A DNA stretch of 64,000 nt from Pleomorphomonas sp. JP5. Lineage in GTDB: Bacteria > Pseudomonadota > Alphaproteobacteria > Rhizobiales > Pleomorphomonadaceae. Shown here in pieces: positions 17,101 to 25,604 of the stretch (position 1 is its first letter; every line of letters starts with the position of its first letter). The notes beneath the pieces were generated by a model. The model searched no databases, was not told where the DNA came from, and was given only the letters and a program-made list of their open reading frames with translations. Where the stretch lies: contig NZ_JAMDLI010000006.1 of the NCBI RefSeq assembly GCF_023721815.1, positions 248,001 through 312,000 on the forward strand. Direction: 5' to 3'. The translations under genes and the position numbers were made by a program.

Positions 17101-17760
17101 ATGGTCAGCAACGGTCGATTGGGGCGGTCCGCCTCCACGGTGATTTTCTGGCAGTGGGCGCTCGGCATCGGCGTCGGCGCCGCCTGCGCCGGCGCGGTTC
17201 TGGTCGTCGGCGGCCAGCAGGCAGCATCCCGGCTCGCCGCGTCGACCCCGCCCGTCGCCACCCAGCCCCAGCCGATCGAGGCGTCCGGCGTCGCCAGCCT
17301 GGGCGGAACGCCGCTGGCCACCGCCGCGCTCGACGTGCCGATCTCCGCCGACCCGCCGGTCGTGCCGCTGCCGCTCGACAAGCCCATCCTGAAACCGAAG
17401 AGCGCCGTCAGCACGGTATTCCGGGCGCGCGAGACGACGCCGTCCGGCGTCGCCCATTTCGACAGCTGCCTGCCCAGTTGCGAAACGCGCGATCCGCTGG
17501 TGGCCGGCGTGGCGCCCCCCGCCCCGGCGCCCGAGCCGGCGCCGCCGGTCGCCTCCTCCATCCCCTCCGGCCCGCTCCCACCGTTGCCGCTTCTCGAAGC
17601 CACCGGCGGAGAGCCCATTCCGGCGCCGCCGCCACGCGGGCCTCTCGGCGTCGCCGTCGAAGGCGGAAAGGCGCTGGTCAAGGGGGTGGAGACCGCCTCC
17701 GGCGTCGTCGTCAGGGGCACGCGGCGAGCGGTCGATACGGCCGTCGATCTGGTCTGGTAA
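17101..17760 (+). CDS. Membrane-anchored Pro/Ala-rich hypothetical protein
   Basis: A 219-residue protein with one N-terminal membrane anchor (about residues 14-41) followed by a low-complexity Pro/Ala/Val-rich region, a short segment with two cysteines (CLPSC, about residues 123-127), more Pro-rich linker and a C-terminal amphipathic stretch. It looks like an envelope-spanning or periplasmic tether. The ATG at 17101 is preceded by CGAGGACACCGAG. No family is recognised. It converges with the GGDEF-EAL gene. Confidence 0.6.
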   Translation: MVSNGRLGRSASTVIFWQWALGIGVGAACAGAVLVVGGQQAASRLAASTPPVATQPQPIEASGVASLGGTPLATAALDVPISADPPVVPLPLDKPILKPKSAVSTVFRARETTPSGVAHFDSCLPSCETRDPLVAGVAPPAPAPEPAPPVASSIPSGPLPPLPLLEATGGEPIPAPPPRGPLGVAVEGGKALVKGVETASGVVVRGTRRAVDTAVDLVW

Positions 17761-17864
17761 CCGTCATCGGCATCCACGGAGCCGGAGAACCGGCTCATCC
17801 CGTCATACGCGTTCCGCCTCCGTCAACTTCCGACCCGAAAGGTCAAAACCCGACGGAAGCGGTA

Positions 17865-19958
17865 TTACTCGGCCGAGGCTGAGCGGCGGTCGGCGTCGGG
17901 CTCGCCCGGCCCCGCCTGCTCGGCCATCATCGCCTCGAAGGCGGCGGCCGGCAGCGCCGGAGCATACAGGAAGCCCTGAGCGTAATCGCAGCCGATCGAC
18001 TTCAGGATATCGCGCTGCCGCTCGGTTTCCACACCCTCGGCCACCACCTGAAGCCCCAGGCGATGGGCCATGACGATGATCGCCTCGCAGATGTCGAGGC
18101 CGGCGCCGTCGAGCTCGGCCACGAAGGAGCGGTCGACCTTCAGCGTGTCGATGTCGAAGCGCCGGAGATAGGCCAGCGACGAGTAGCCCGTGCCGAAGTC
18201 GTCGATGGCGATCTCGATGCCGGCGTCGCGGCAGGCGATCAGGTTGGACATCACCTGCGGCTCGGCGTTGAGCAGCAGGCCCTCGGTGATCTCCAGGCAG
18301 ATGGCCCCGCCCGTCAGCCCGTGCCGGGCCAGTTCCCCCACCCAGCCGAGGCCCGAGAAGGCGGCGTTGCGAAACTGCGTCGGCGACTGGTTGATGGCCA
18401 TCTGGAAGTCGGGATCGTAGGCGGCGCGACAGCGGGCCGTCTCGGCGATGGCCTGCCGCGCCACCCAGTCGCCCAACGGCACGATCAGCCCGGTCTCCTC
18501 GGCGAGCGGAATGAAGGTGCCCGGGCTGACGAGGCCGCGCGTCGGGTGCTGCCAGCGCACCAGCGCCTCCGCCTTGACGATCCGCCCGGTCTCGAGGTCC
18601 ACCACCGGCTGGTAGTGGACGATGAACTGCCGCTCGGCGAGCGCCTGCCGGAGGTCGTTGGCCAGACGCATGCGAACGTTGGCTGCGCGCTGCAGCGCCG
18701 GCGTGAAGAAATGCAGGCAGTTGCGCCCATATCCCTTGGCGGCATAGAGCGCCTGGTCGGCATTGCGGAACAGCTCCTCCAGCGACTGGGCGTCGCGGGG
18801 ATAGAGCGAGATGCCGACGCTGGCGGTCACGAACAACTGCTCGTAGTCGATGGCCACCGGCGCCTCGAAGCGCTTCAGAACCTCTCGAGCCGACGCCTCG
18901 ATTTCCTCTATGTCGGAAACACCGTTGAGGATGAGCGCGAACTCGTCGCCACCGATGCGGGCGATGGTGTCGCCAGGCCGCTCGCACTCCTTCAGGCGAG
19001 CCGACACCTTGGCCAGGAGACGGTCGCCCGTCGAGTGGCCCAGCGTGTCGTTGATCTCCTTGAACCGGTCGAGATCGATCATCAGCAGGGCCATGGTCTG
19101 GCCGGTCTCGGTCGCCTGCCGCGCGCCCTCGGCCAGTCGTTCGGTGAACATGTGCCGGTTGGGCAGGCCGGTGACGGAATCGTAGTTGGCCTGCCAGCGG
19201 ATGATGTCCTCGGCAGATTTGCGTGTCGTGATGTCGGAGAACACCACGACGTAGTTCTTGACCTTGCCGTACGCGTCCTTGACAACCGTGACCGTCGTTT
19301 CCCTGAGATAATGCTCGCCCGACTTGCGCTGGTCCCAAACCTCGCCGTTCCAGACCCCGTCCGCTAGCACCGCCCGCCTCATCTCGGCGTAGAAGGCTTC
19401 GTCGTGCCGGTCGGAGCGGAACATGCGGGCACTGCGCCCCATGACCTCGTCCTGCGACCAGCCGGTCAACCGGATGAAGGCAGGGTTGACGGCGATGACG
19501 CGGAAATCCGCGTCGATCACCATGATGGCCTCGGACGTGGTCTGGTAGACCGTGGCGGCGATGCGCTCCTGTTCCTGCGCCTTCTTCTGCTCGGTGATGT
19601 CGAGCACATAGACCAGCCGGTCGGGTTTGCCGTGATCGGAGGGGAAGGACACCGAGTTCGACCAGACGGTAAGCTGGGCACCGTCGCGCCGAAGAACCGC
19701 CCACTCGCCGCCGAGATGGCCGCCGTTGTCCAGAAAGTCCTGGTGGCGCGCCAGAACCGAGACGCGCGCCTCCTCGGGGAACACCATCAGGAAGTTCTCG
19801 CCGAGCATGTCGTCGACGGAATAGCCGTAGATCTCGGAATAGGTCGGATTGACCGAGACATAGGTTCCGTCGTGGTCGATCACGGCAATACCGACTGGCG
19901 CGCGGCTGAGGATCGCGCGCATCAGCCGATCCGGGTCACGATCTGCCGTCTGCCTCAT
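17865..19958 (-). CDS. PAS-PAS-GGDEF-EAL cyclic-di-GMP signalling protein
   Basis: A 697-residue cytoplasmic protein. PAS domains lie at about residues 13-125 and 130-250, the diguanylate cyclase domain at about 262-420, and the phosphodiesterase domain at about 438-680. The active site 'GGDEF' is intact and preceded by an I-site 'RPGD' with five residues between them. The EAL side has 'AEALVRW', 'LEITEG', 'DDFGTGYSSL' and 'LKVDRSF', so both activities may be possible. No transmembrane segment is seen, so input is through PAS ligands or partners. It makes or degrades c-di-GMP. It is divergent from the chemoreceptor at 20466. Confidence 0.92.
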   Translation of the reverse strand: MRQTADRDPDRLMRAILSRAPVGIAVIDHDGTYVSVNPTYSEIYGYSVDDMLGENFLMVFPEEARVSVLARHQDFLDNGGHLGGEWAVLRRDGAQLTVWSNSVSFPSDHGKPDRLVYVLDITEQKKAQEQERIAATVYQTTSEAIMVIDADFRVIAVNPAFIRLTGWSQDEVMGRSARMFRSDRHDEAFYAEMRRAVLADGVWNGEVWDQRKSGEHYLRETTVTVVKDAYGKVKNYVVVFSDITTRKSAEDIIRWQANYDSVTGLPNRHMFTERLAEGARQATETGQTMALLMIDLDRFKEINDTLGHSTGDRLLAKVSARLKECERPGDTIARIGGDEFALILNGVSDIEEIEASAREVLKRFEAPVAIDYEQLFVTASVGISLYPRDAQSLEELFRNADQALYAAKGYGRNCLHFFTPALQRAANVRMRLANDLRQALAERQFIVHYQPVVDLETGRIVKAEALVRWQHPTRGLVSPGTFIPLAEETGLIVPLGDWVARQAIAETARCRAAYDPDFQMAINQSPTQFRNAAFSGLGWVGELARHGLTGGAICLEITEGLLLNAEPQVMSNLIACRDAGIEIAIDDFGTGYSSLAYLRRFDIDTLKVDRSFVAELDGAGLDICEAIIVMAHRLGLQVVAEGVETERQRDILKSIGCDYAQGFLYAPALPAAAFEAMMAEQAGPGEPDADRRSASAE

Positions 19959-20465
19959 GCTTCAGATCGCCCCCCGGTATCTGAACTCTGGTCAAAAAGC
20001 GGCACGAATTCTGGCAAAGCCAGCGTATGGCTTTGATTTGCCTCCTGAAAGAAAGGCAATTTCTCTGATTCTACAAGTGCCTCGCCTGTCGACCATGCAT
20101 CACGCGAAGGCCTCGGTCGATCGTCGAGCATCATGACGTTCGCCGCTCGCGCCCCCTCTCCGACATTTCCTCCGCACCTGGCGGCAGTGCCCCGAAAAGG
20201 CCGGGAAAGCGCGGAATTCCGAGCAAGAACAGCGCCTTGTCCGCCTTGCCGCAAACGGAGCCGCCCCGAACGAGCAATACTTTGCGGAGATCATCTCCAA
20301 TCGGAGAATTTACAATGACATTCTAGTCTAAATTCTTGTCATTCGCAGAAATGATAATAAAATAGACGTCATTCTTAGACCTTTATTAACCACAATTTCC
20401 CAGAATTTGTTACCTGCGACGGTCTGCTACCAGAGAGTGCGGGCTGAACTGTGGAGGGCGATATT
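19959..20465. other. Divergent intergenic region between GGDEF-EAL and chemoreceptor genes
   Basis: No gene is supported. A stem CAAAGCCA/TGGCTTTG lies at 20015-20035 in the leader of the minus-strand gene. The last 130 bases before the chemoreceptor are AT-rich and probably contain its promoter. I see no known riboswitch. Confidence 0.4.
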
Positions 20466-22160
20466 TTGTCTTACGCAAATTTGTCAATCTTGGCAAAAGT
20501 GTCTACGTTACTCGTACTTCTGGGGATAGGCGCCTTGGTTGGCGGCGGCTACGCCGTCTACCAGATGATCGCCATCGACAACAGTTATGGGCATTTGCTC
20601 ACCGGCCGCTCGGCGGCCAGTCTCAGCTTCGCCCGTTCCAACCGAGCCGTATCGGACCTTGCCACCAGCCTTTACTGGAACGCCGCCGCGACGAGCGAGG
20701 AAGACAACCGGGCCGCGACGGCCGCCCGCGAAGCCGCCTTGGCCGATATCGACAAGAACATGGCCCTCTCCATCGAGGCCGCCCCGGACAAGAAGACCGA
20801 ACTCGAAGGCATTCAGGCGGATGTTCGTCAACTGATGGCCGGCAGTTGCGGCGAGGTCGTCAGGCTGTCGCAGTCGACGGATGTCACCGACAACGCCAAG
20901 GCACTGGAGCTGCTGACCACGAAGTGCCATCCCGAGATCGCCGCCCTTCAGAAGAAGTCGGTCGTGATCAACACCGTCCTGCTCAACGAAACGCAGGAGG
21001 TGAACGACGCCAACAGCGCCGCGGCCTCCAACGCGGTATGGATGACGCTCGGCTTCATAGGCGTCACGGTGGTGGTGGTGATCGGCATTGCCGTCCTCCT
21101 GCTCACCTCCGGCGTGACGCGGCCGATCGGCAAGCTGGTCGAGGCCATGAAGACGATGCAGTCGGGCCATTTCGACATCTCCATCCTCGGCATCGGCCGC
21201 AAGGACGAGGTGGGCGAGCTGGCCGGCGGCCTCGAGTCCTTCCGCCTCAGCCTGATCGATGCCGAGAAGGCCCGCGCGGCGCAGGAGGCGGCCAAGGCCG
21301 CCGAGGACGCCGCCATGCGCAAGCGGTCCGAGAGGGCCGAGCGCTTCGTCAGCCGCATGCAGGAACTCGCCAACGGCTTCGGCTCCTCGTCGATGGAAGT
21401 GGCCGACGCCGCCCGCAGCCTGTCGGCCACCGCCGAGGAGACCGCCCGCCAGGCCCAGACCGTCACCGGCGCCGCCGAGGAAGCGGCCACCAACGTGCAG
21501 ACGGTCGCCGCCGGCGCCGAGGAGCTGTCGGCCTCGATCCAGGAGATCTCCGAGCAGATCACCCACTCCTCCAACATCGCCCGCGAGGCGGCGAAGGAGG
21601 CGGAGACCAGCTCCCACAACGTCCAGACGCTGTCGCAGGCCGCCCAGCAGATCGGCGAGGTGGTGACGCTGATCTCCAACATCGCCGCCCAGACCAACCT
21701 CCTGGCGCTCAACGCCACCATCGAGGCGGCGCGGGCCGGCGAGGCCGGCAAGGGATTTGCCGTCGTCGCCTCGGAGGTGAAGCAGCTCGCCGACCAGACC
21801 GCCAAGGCCACCGACGAGATCGGCCGCAAGATCACCGAGATCCAGTCGGCCACCGGCGGCACGGTCGATGCCATCTCCCGCATCGTCAAGACGGTGGGCA
21901 ACATCCAGGACTCGTCGGCCGCCATCGCCAGCGCCGTCGAGGAACAGGGCGCCGCCTCGGCCGAGATCGCCCGCAACACCCAGCGGGCGGCGGCCGGCAC
22001 CACCGACGTCACCTCCAACATCACCGGCGTCAGCACCGCCGCCGAGATGACGGGCACCGCCTCGACCCAGTTGATGACCCTGTCCGACCGCCTGAACGAG
22101 CAGTCCGCCGCGCTTCAGCAGGAAGTCGGCGACTTCGTGAAGAGCCTCGACGCGGCGTAA
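20466..22160 (+). CDS. Methyl-accepting chemotaxis protein
   Basis: A 564-residue receptor: N-terminal membrane helix (about residues 10-30), a periplasmic four-helix-type domain to about 190, second membrane helix (195-218), HAMP, and a C-terminal signalling domain with the hairpin tip '[31 protein letters not shown]'-type sequence. I choose the TTG at 20466 because GGAGGG lies seven bases before it; the GTG at 20451 would place that site inside the gene. There is no CheR-docking pentapeptide at the C-terminus, so adaptation may depend on other receptors. Ligand unknown. Confidence 0.9.
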   Translation: MSYANLSILAKVSTLLVLLGIGALVGGGYAVYQMIAIDNSYGHLLTGRSAASLSFARSNRAVSDLATSLYWNAAATSEEDNRAATAAREAALADIDKNMALSIEAAPDKKTELEGIQADVRQLMAGSCGEVVRLSQSTDVTDNAKALELLTTKCHPEIAALQKKSVVINTVLLNETQEVNDANSAAASNAVWMTLGFIGVTVVVVIGIAVLLLTSGVTRPIGKLVEAMKTMQSGHFDISILGIGRKDEVGELAGGLESFRLSLIDAEKARAAQEAAKAAEDAAMRKRSERAERFVSRMQELANGFGSSSMEVADAARSLSATAEETARQAQTVTGAAEEAATNVQTVAAGAEELSASIQEISEQITHSSNIAREAAKEAETSSHNVQTLSQAAQQIGEVVTLISNIAAQTNLLALNATIEAARAGEAGKGFAVVASEVKQLADQTAKATDEIGRKITEIQSATGGTVDAISRIVKTVGNIQDSSAAIASAVEEQGAASAEIARNTQRAAAGTTDVTSNITGVSTAAEMTGTASTQLMTLSDRLNEQSAALQQEVGDFVKSLDAA

Positions 22161-22210
22161 GCTGCGACAGCACCGGAAAGCATGCGGGCGCCGGTCATCC
22201 GGCGCGCGCC

Positions 22211-22310
22211 TAGAGCGCTATTCGATCTGATTGAATCAGAGCGGCGCTCTAAGCTCTTGTTTGCGAAGCATCATCTTTTCGATCCTCGTTTCACTCCGGT
22301 CGGATGATGC
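22211..22310. repeat. Two adjacent palindromic elements
   Basis: First element: TAGAGCGC (22211) pairs with GCGCTCTA (22244-22251) around a perfect hairpin TCTGATT-G-AATCAGA. Second: GCATCATC (22268) pairs with GATGATGC (22303-22310). Both lie between the convergent chemoreceptor and response-regulator genes and could act as a bidirectional 3'-end structure. Confidence 0.6.
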
Positions 22311-22311
22311 T

Positions 22312-23010
22312 CTAAATGGCCTCGATCGGCGCCAGGAACGAGAAGCCGAGGTTGTGGTTGGTCGCCAGCGGCAGCTCAAGGCCGGTCCTGTCGCGTACCT
22401 TGGCCCTCAGGCGGCTGAGGAAGGTGTCGAGGCTGCTGCGGCTGACCTGCCCCTCCTCGCCGATGATGTCCTCGACCTCGCGCCGGTTGAGAATGGCGCG
22501 GTCCATTTCGGCCAGCGCCCGCAACAGGCGCACCTCGCGCCCCGTCAGCGGCGCCAGCTCGCCGTTGGGCGCGCACAGGCAGCGCCTGTCGTTGTCGACG
22601 CGCCAGCCCTCGCCCGTCTCCGGCGGCGGCGTCTCCTCGCCCTTGCGCTCGGCGTTGAACCGGCGGCCGATCATCTCGATCGCCGCCACCAGTTCCTCGG
22701 GGTCGACGGGCTTGGTCATGTAGATGTCGGCGCCCGCCTCGTAACCCTTGACCCGGTCCTCCAGCGCTTCGCGCACCGAGGTGATGATGACGGCGCAATG
22801 TTGTTTCGACGTGAGATAGCGCGTAATCGAGAAACCGTCGTAGTCGGGCAGGTTGATATCCACGACGGCCACGTCGAACTTCTGACTGCGCAGAAGCTGG
22901 TAGAACTCGATCGCTTCTCCAACCTCGTGGACCTGATGCCCCTTCACGCTCAGAAAATCTGCCAGACTGCTTCTCAGCGCGAGATTGTCCTCGATCAACG
23001 CGACCCGCAT
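22312..23010 (-). CDS. OmpR/PhoB-family response regulator
   Basis: A 232-residue regulator. The receiver domain (1-118) has the acidic pocket (E7 D8), phospho-acceptor Asp in 'VAVVDINLPDYDG', a Thr/Ser switch in 'IITSVRE' and Lys in 'MTKPVDPEE'. The C-terminal winged-helix domain (about 135-228) ends 'TNHNLGFSFLAP', close to the usual 'RGxGY' turn but altered. It is divergent from a histidine kinase 127 bp away; the two very likely form a two-component system (inference). Start ATG at 23010 has AGGTAGGG upstream. Confidence 0.88.
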   Translation of the reverse strand: MRVALIEDNLALRSSLADFLSVKGHQVHEVGEAIEFYQLLRSQKFDVAVVDINLPDYDGFSITRYLTSKQHCAVIITSVREALEDRVKGYEAGADIYMTKPVDPEELVAAIEMIGRRFNAERKGEETPPPETGEGWRVDNDRRCLCAPNGELAPLTGREVRLLRALAEMDRAILNRREVEDIIGEEGQVSRSSLDTFLSRLRAKVRDRTGLELPLATNHNLGFSFLAPIEAI

Positions 23011-23136
23011 CAGGCCCTACCTCGTTTCTGCTCTGGGTCTGTCGGCGAGAAAACCGGACTGCGAAGCAATCGGCGCCGGTGGCTTTCCTTCGGACGGCTT
23101 CAGGCCTGTCGCGTTCCGCTCCTTGGCCTGTTCGTC

Positions 23137-25146
23137 ATGTTTTTAGCGTTGAACGCGTCATTCGCAAGCCCCATGGCCTCACCGCCATTGAATTTATCTT
23201 TACTAACCAAAGACAAGGAACAGATTTCACTGGCCGGCCATTTCGCCATGCTGCGGGACAAAACAGGAAGTCTGACCATATCCGACATGGTCAACGGCAC
23301 CGTCCCGCCATCCGACTTTCTCCTCGCGAAGGACATCCCCACTGCGGGCTACACCTCGGACACCGTCTGGCTGAAAGTCACGCTGACCACGGATTCCACC
23401 TGGCAGCCGAACCTGACGCTGATCGCGCAGCCGCCCTTCCTGCACACCCTGGACATCTACGTCCCCAAGACCTCAAGCCCAGGAAGCGGCGAGGACTTCA
23501 CGGTCTTTCATCGCGGCACCTTTTACGAGGACCAGCAACCGGGCAACTGGAAGCTGTTCTACACGGTCCCGCTGATGCTGCCGGACACCAACGAGGCAAC
23601 GCTCTATTTCAGGATCTCGACCGGCAGCACCGTGACGCTGAAGGCCAGCATCGCCACCACCGCCGGGCTTCTCGACTATTCCCTGCGCTGGATGTCGTTT
23701 TCGGCCAGCCTGATCGCACTGTCCGTCATCGCCCTGCTGATCAGCCTTTTCTTCTGGCTGCAATCCAGACGCCGCTTCTTTCTCAGCTTCGCCGGACTGA
23801 TGTTCAGCAACGCCTTTCTGGTGGCCTGCCACTCCAACCTTCTTCCCGGCTTCGTCGGGGCGACCGGCGACATCCTCTTCTCGATAGCCAGCCTTTTGAT
23901 CTTCCTGGGCAATCTTGTCTTCATCCACGACCAGATATTTCCCGGCCGCGCGCCCAGATGGATGCGACATTTCATCGTCGGCGCCATGGTCTACAACCTG
24001 TTCGGCTTCGCCAATCTCTACCTCGATCTCGTTCCCTACACGGCCGTCATAACGCCGCTGATGCTCGCGGCCATCCTGTCGGTCCTCGTCCTGGTAGCCT
24101 ATTATCTTCGCATCTACCTCCGGACCCGGCGCCCCGGCAGCCTTACCGCCCTTCTGGCCCAGACCACCCAGACCGGGTTCGCGGTGTCGTCGGTGGTCAG
24201 CCTTTTGGGCGGGCCGGATATCCTACGACTTGGCGAGCGCGACTACTGGGTGACGATGGGGCCCTTCACCATTCTCATGGGGCTTTCGATGGTGATCCGC
24301 GGCAACCACCTCTACCAACGCCGGAAGATCACCAGCAGTCAGCGTCTGGCCCAACGGGCGGAGCGACGGGCCAACGTCCTTGCCGAGGAGCGCACCGCCG
24401 CCCTGCGCCAGGCCAAGACCGTCGCCGAGGAGGCCCTGGTCAGGGAAAAGCTCGGACGGGCCGAGCAGGCCCGTTTCGTCGACATCATCCGCCACCAGTA
24501 CCAGACGCCGCTGGCGGTCATCCGCAACAGCGCCAGCACCCTTCTCAGCACCCTGCCGCCCGACGATCACGCCAATCGCGACCGCCTCGGTCGCATCGAG
24601 GTGGCGACCCGCGACCTGCGCGAGGTGCTGCAGGTGTCCCTGAGCCGCGCCCGGCTGGAAGAAACCGGCGCCGCCGTCCGCTTCGAGCCCGTCGCCCTGG
24701 GCGAGTTGCTCGCCGCCACGGTGGAGCGATGCCGCGCCCTGCACCAGCACCATGCCATCCGCCTGGACCTGCCCGACCGGCTCGCCGAGGCTGAACTGAA
24801 GCTGGACCGGCGCATGGTGGCCGTCGCGCTGGACAATCTGATCGGCAACGCCAGCAAGTTCTCCCCAGATGACAGCGAGATCCTCATCTCGGCCGCCAGC
24901 CTCGGCACAGGTATCGCCATATCCGTCAAGGATCAGGGGATCGGCATCCCCGAGGACGAGCTGGCCAGCGTCACCGACCGCTACTATCGCGCCTCGAACA
25001 CCGGCAACGTGAGCGGAACGGGGCTGGGCCTGCATATCGTCGGCGAAGTGGCTCGGACCCATGGCGCGTCTCTGGAGATCGCCAATGCCGACCCACGAGG
25101 CGTCGTCGCCACGCTGACCTTCCCGGCCCACCGCCCGCCGGGCTGA
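23137..25146 (+). CDS. 7TMR-DISM sensor histidine kinase
   Basis: About 669 residues. A short export signal is followed by a periplasmic beta-sandwich (7TMR-DISMED2 type, about residues 20-175), seven membrane helices (about 185-390), a coiled linker, a HisKA domain with the phospho-acceptor in 'DIIRHQYQTPLAVIRN' (about 449-464) and an HATPase domain with 'NLIGNASKF', 'KDQGIGIPEDE' and 'GTGLGLHIV'. Such kinases sense carbohydrates or other external ligands. The start is uncertain: ATG 23137 is used, although a start further upstream (to about 23059) would give a longer signal sequence. Partner: the divergent OmpR-type regulator. Confidence 0.85.
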   Translation: MFLALNASFASPMASPPLNLSLLTKDKEQISLAGHFAMLRDKTGSLTISDMVNGTVPPSDFLLAKDIPTAGYTSDTVWLKVTLTTDSTWQPNLTLIAQPPFLHTLDIYVPKTSSPGSGEDFTVFHRGTFYEDQQPGNWKLFYTVPLMLPDTNEATLYFRISTGSTVTLKASIATTAGLLDYSLRWMSFSASLIALSVIALLISLFFWLQSRRRFFLSFAGLMFSNAFLVACHSNLLPGFVGATGDILFSIASLLIFLGNLVFIHDQIFPGRAPRWMRHFIVGAMVYNLFGFANLYLDLVPYTAVITPLMLAAILSVLVLVAYYLRIYLRTRRPGSLTALLAQTTQTGFAVSSVVSLLGGPDILRLGERDYWVTMGPFTILMGLSMVIRGNHLYQRRKITSSQRLAQRAERRANVLAEERTAALRQAKTVAEEALVREKLGRAEQARFVDIIRHQYQTPLAVIRNSASTLLSTLPPDDHANRDRLGRIEVATRDLREVLQVSLSRARLEETGAAVRFEPVALGELLAATVERCRALHQHHAIRLDLPDRLAEAELKLDRRMVAVALDNLIGNASKFSPDDSEILISAASLGTGIAISVKDQGIGIPEDELASVTDRYYRASNTGNVSGTGLGLHIVGEVARTHGASLEIANADPRGVVATLTFPAHRPPG

Positions 25147-25156
25147 GCGGGTCACC

Positions 25157-25258
25157 GCAACGCCAGCAAAAGTGGGAACCGGTTTTGCGTCCGGCGTTGC
25201 GGCAGCCCGCAAAGCAACGCCAGCAAAAGTGGGAACCGGTCTTGCGTCCGGCGTTGCG
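25157..25258 (+). repeat. Two tandem copies of dispersed palindromic element (family A)
   Basis: Copies at 25157-25201 and 25214-25258, period 57 bp, nearly identical. Each starts GCAACGCCAGC and ends GCGTTGCG, with complementary ends and a CAAAAGTGGGAACCGG core. They follow directly on the histidine kinase stop codon. Confidence 0.75.
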
Positions 25259-25446
25259 GCAGCCCCCCCAAACCAGCACCGGTCGACGAATCACCCCTGC
25301 CCCAAACGGTCGCCCAGAGGTCGCCGCCGGCTTGTTCCAGCGGCCCGCGCCTCGTCAAAACTCACAAATGCTGGCGACGTGGTTCTTTTGCCACAGCCAG
25401 CTAACCCCATGGAAACAAGGCCACGCAAAGCGAGGACGAGCCCAGC

Positions 25447-25483
25447 CTGCAAGATACCTTACACGACTGCAAGATACCTTACA
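25447..25483 (+). repeat. Two 17-bp direct repeats at 20-bp period ahead of the autotransporter
   Basis: CTGCAAGATACCTTACA occurs at 25447-25463 and again at 25467-25483. The period is two helical turns, so both copies face the same side of DNA. They sit about 120-160 bp before the autotransporter start and are followed by an AT-rich segment that could be its promoter. A regulator-binding site is plausible (inference). Confidence 0.5.
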
Positions 25484-25604
25484 AGTATTTGATAATAAAA
25501 GATATTCCGCCGGATTGTCATTTCCTGGATCGCCCCTTACCGATCGAACAAGTGTCGTTTGCCGCCCGCGAACGACAGATGTTTCAAAAAGGCTGGGGCT
25601 GAGA

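Noticed and set aside
22211-22310. CRISPR array
   Set aside because: There are only single palindromes with no regular repeat-spacer pattern; no CRISPR array was seen anywhere in the window.
22231-23136. Very long N-terminal extension of the histidine kinase frame
   Set aside because: This part of the frame runs antisense through the response-regulator gene, whose receiver and DNA-binding motifs are intact; the kinase's export signal begins near 23137.
25185-25604. Extended N-terminus of the autotransporter
   Set aside because: It would translate through the palindromic repeats and the direct-repeat region; the signal peptide begins at the ATG at 25605.
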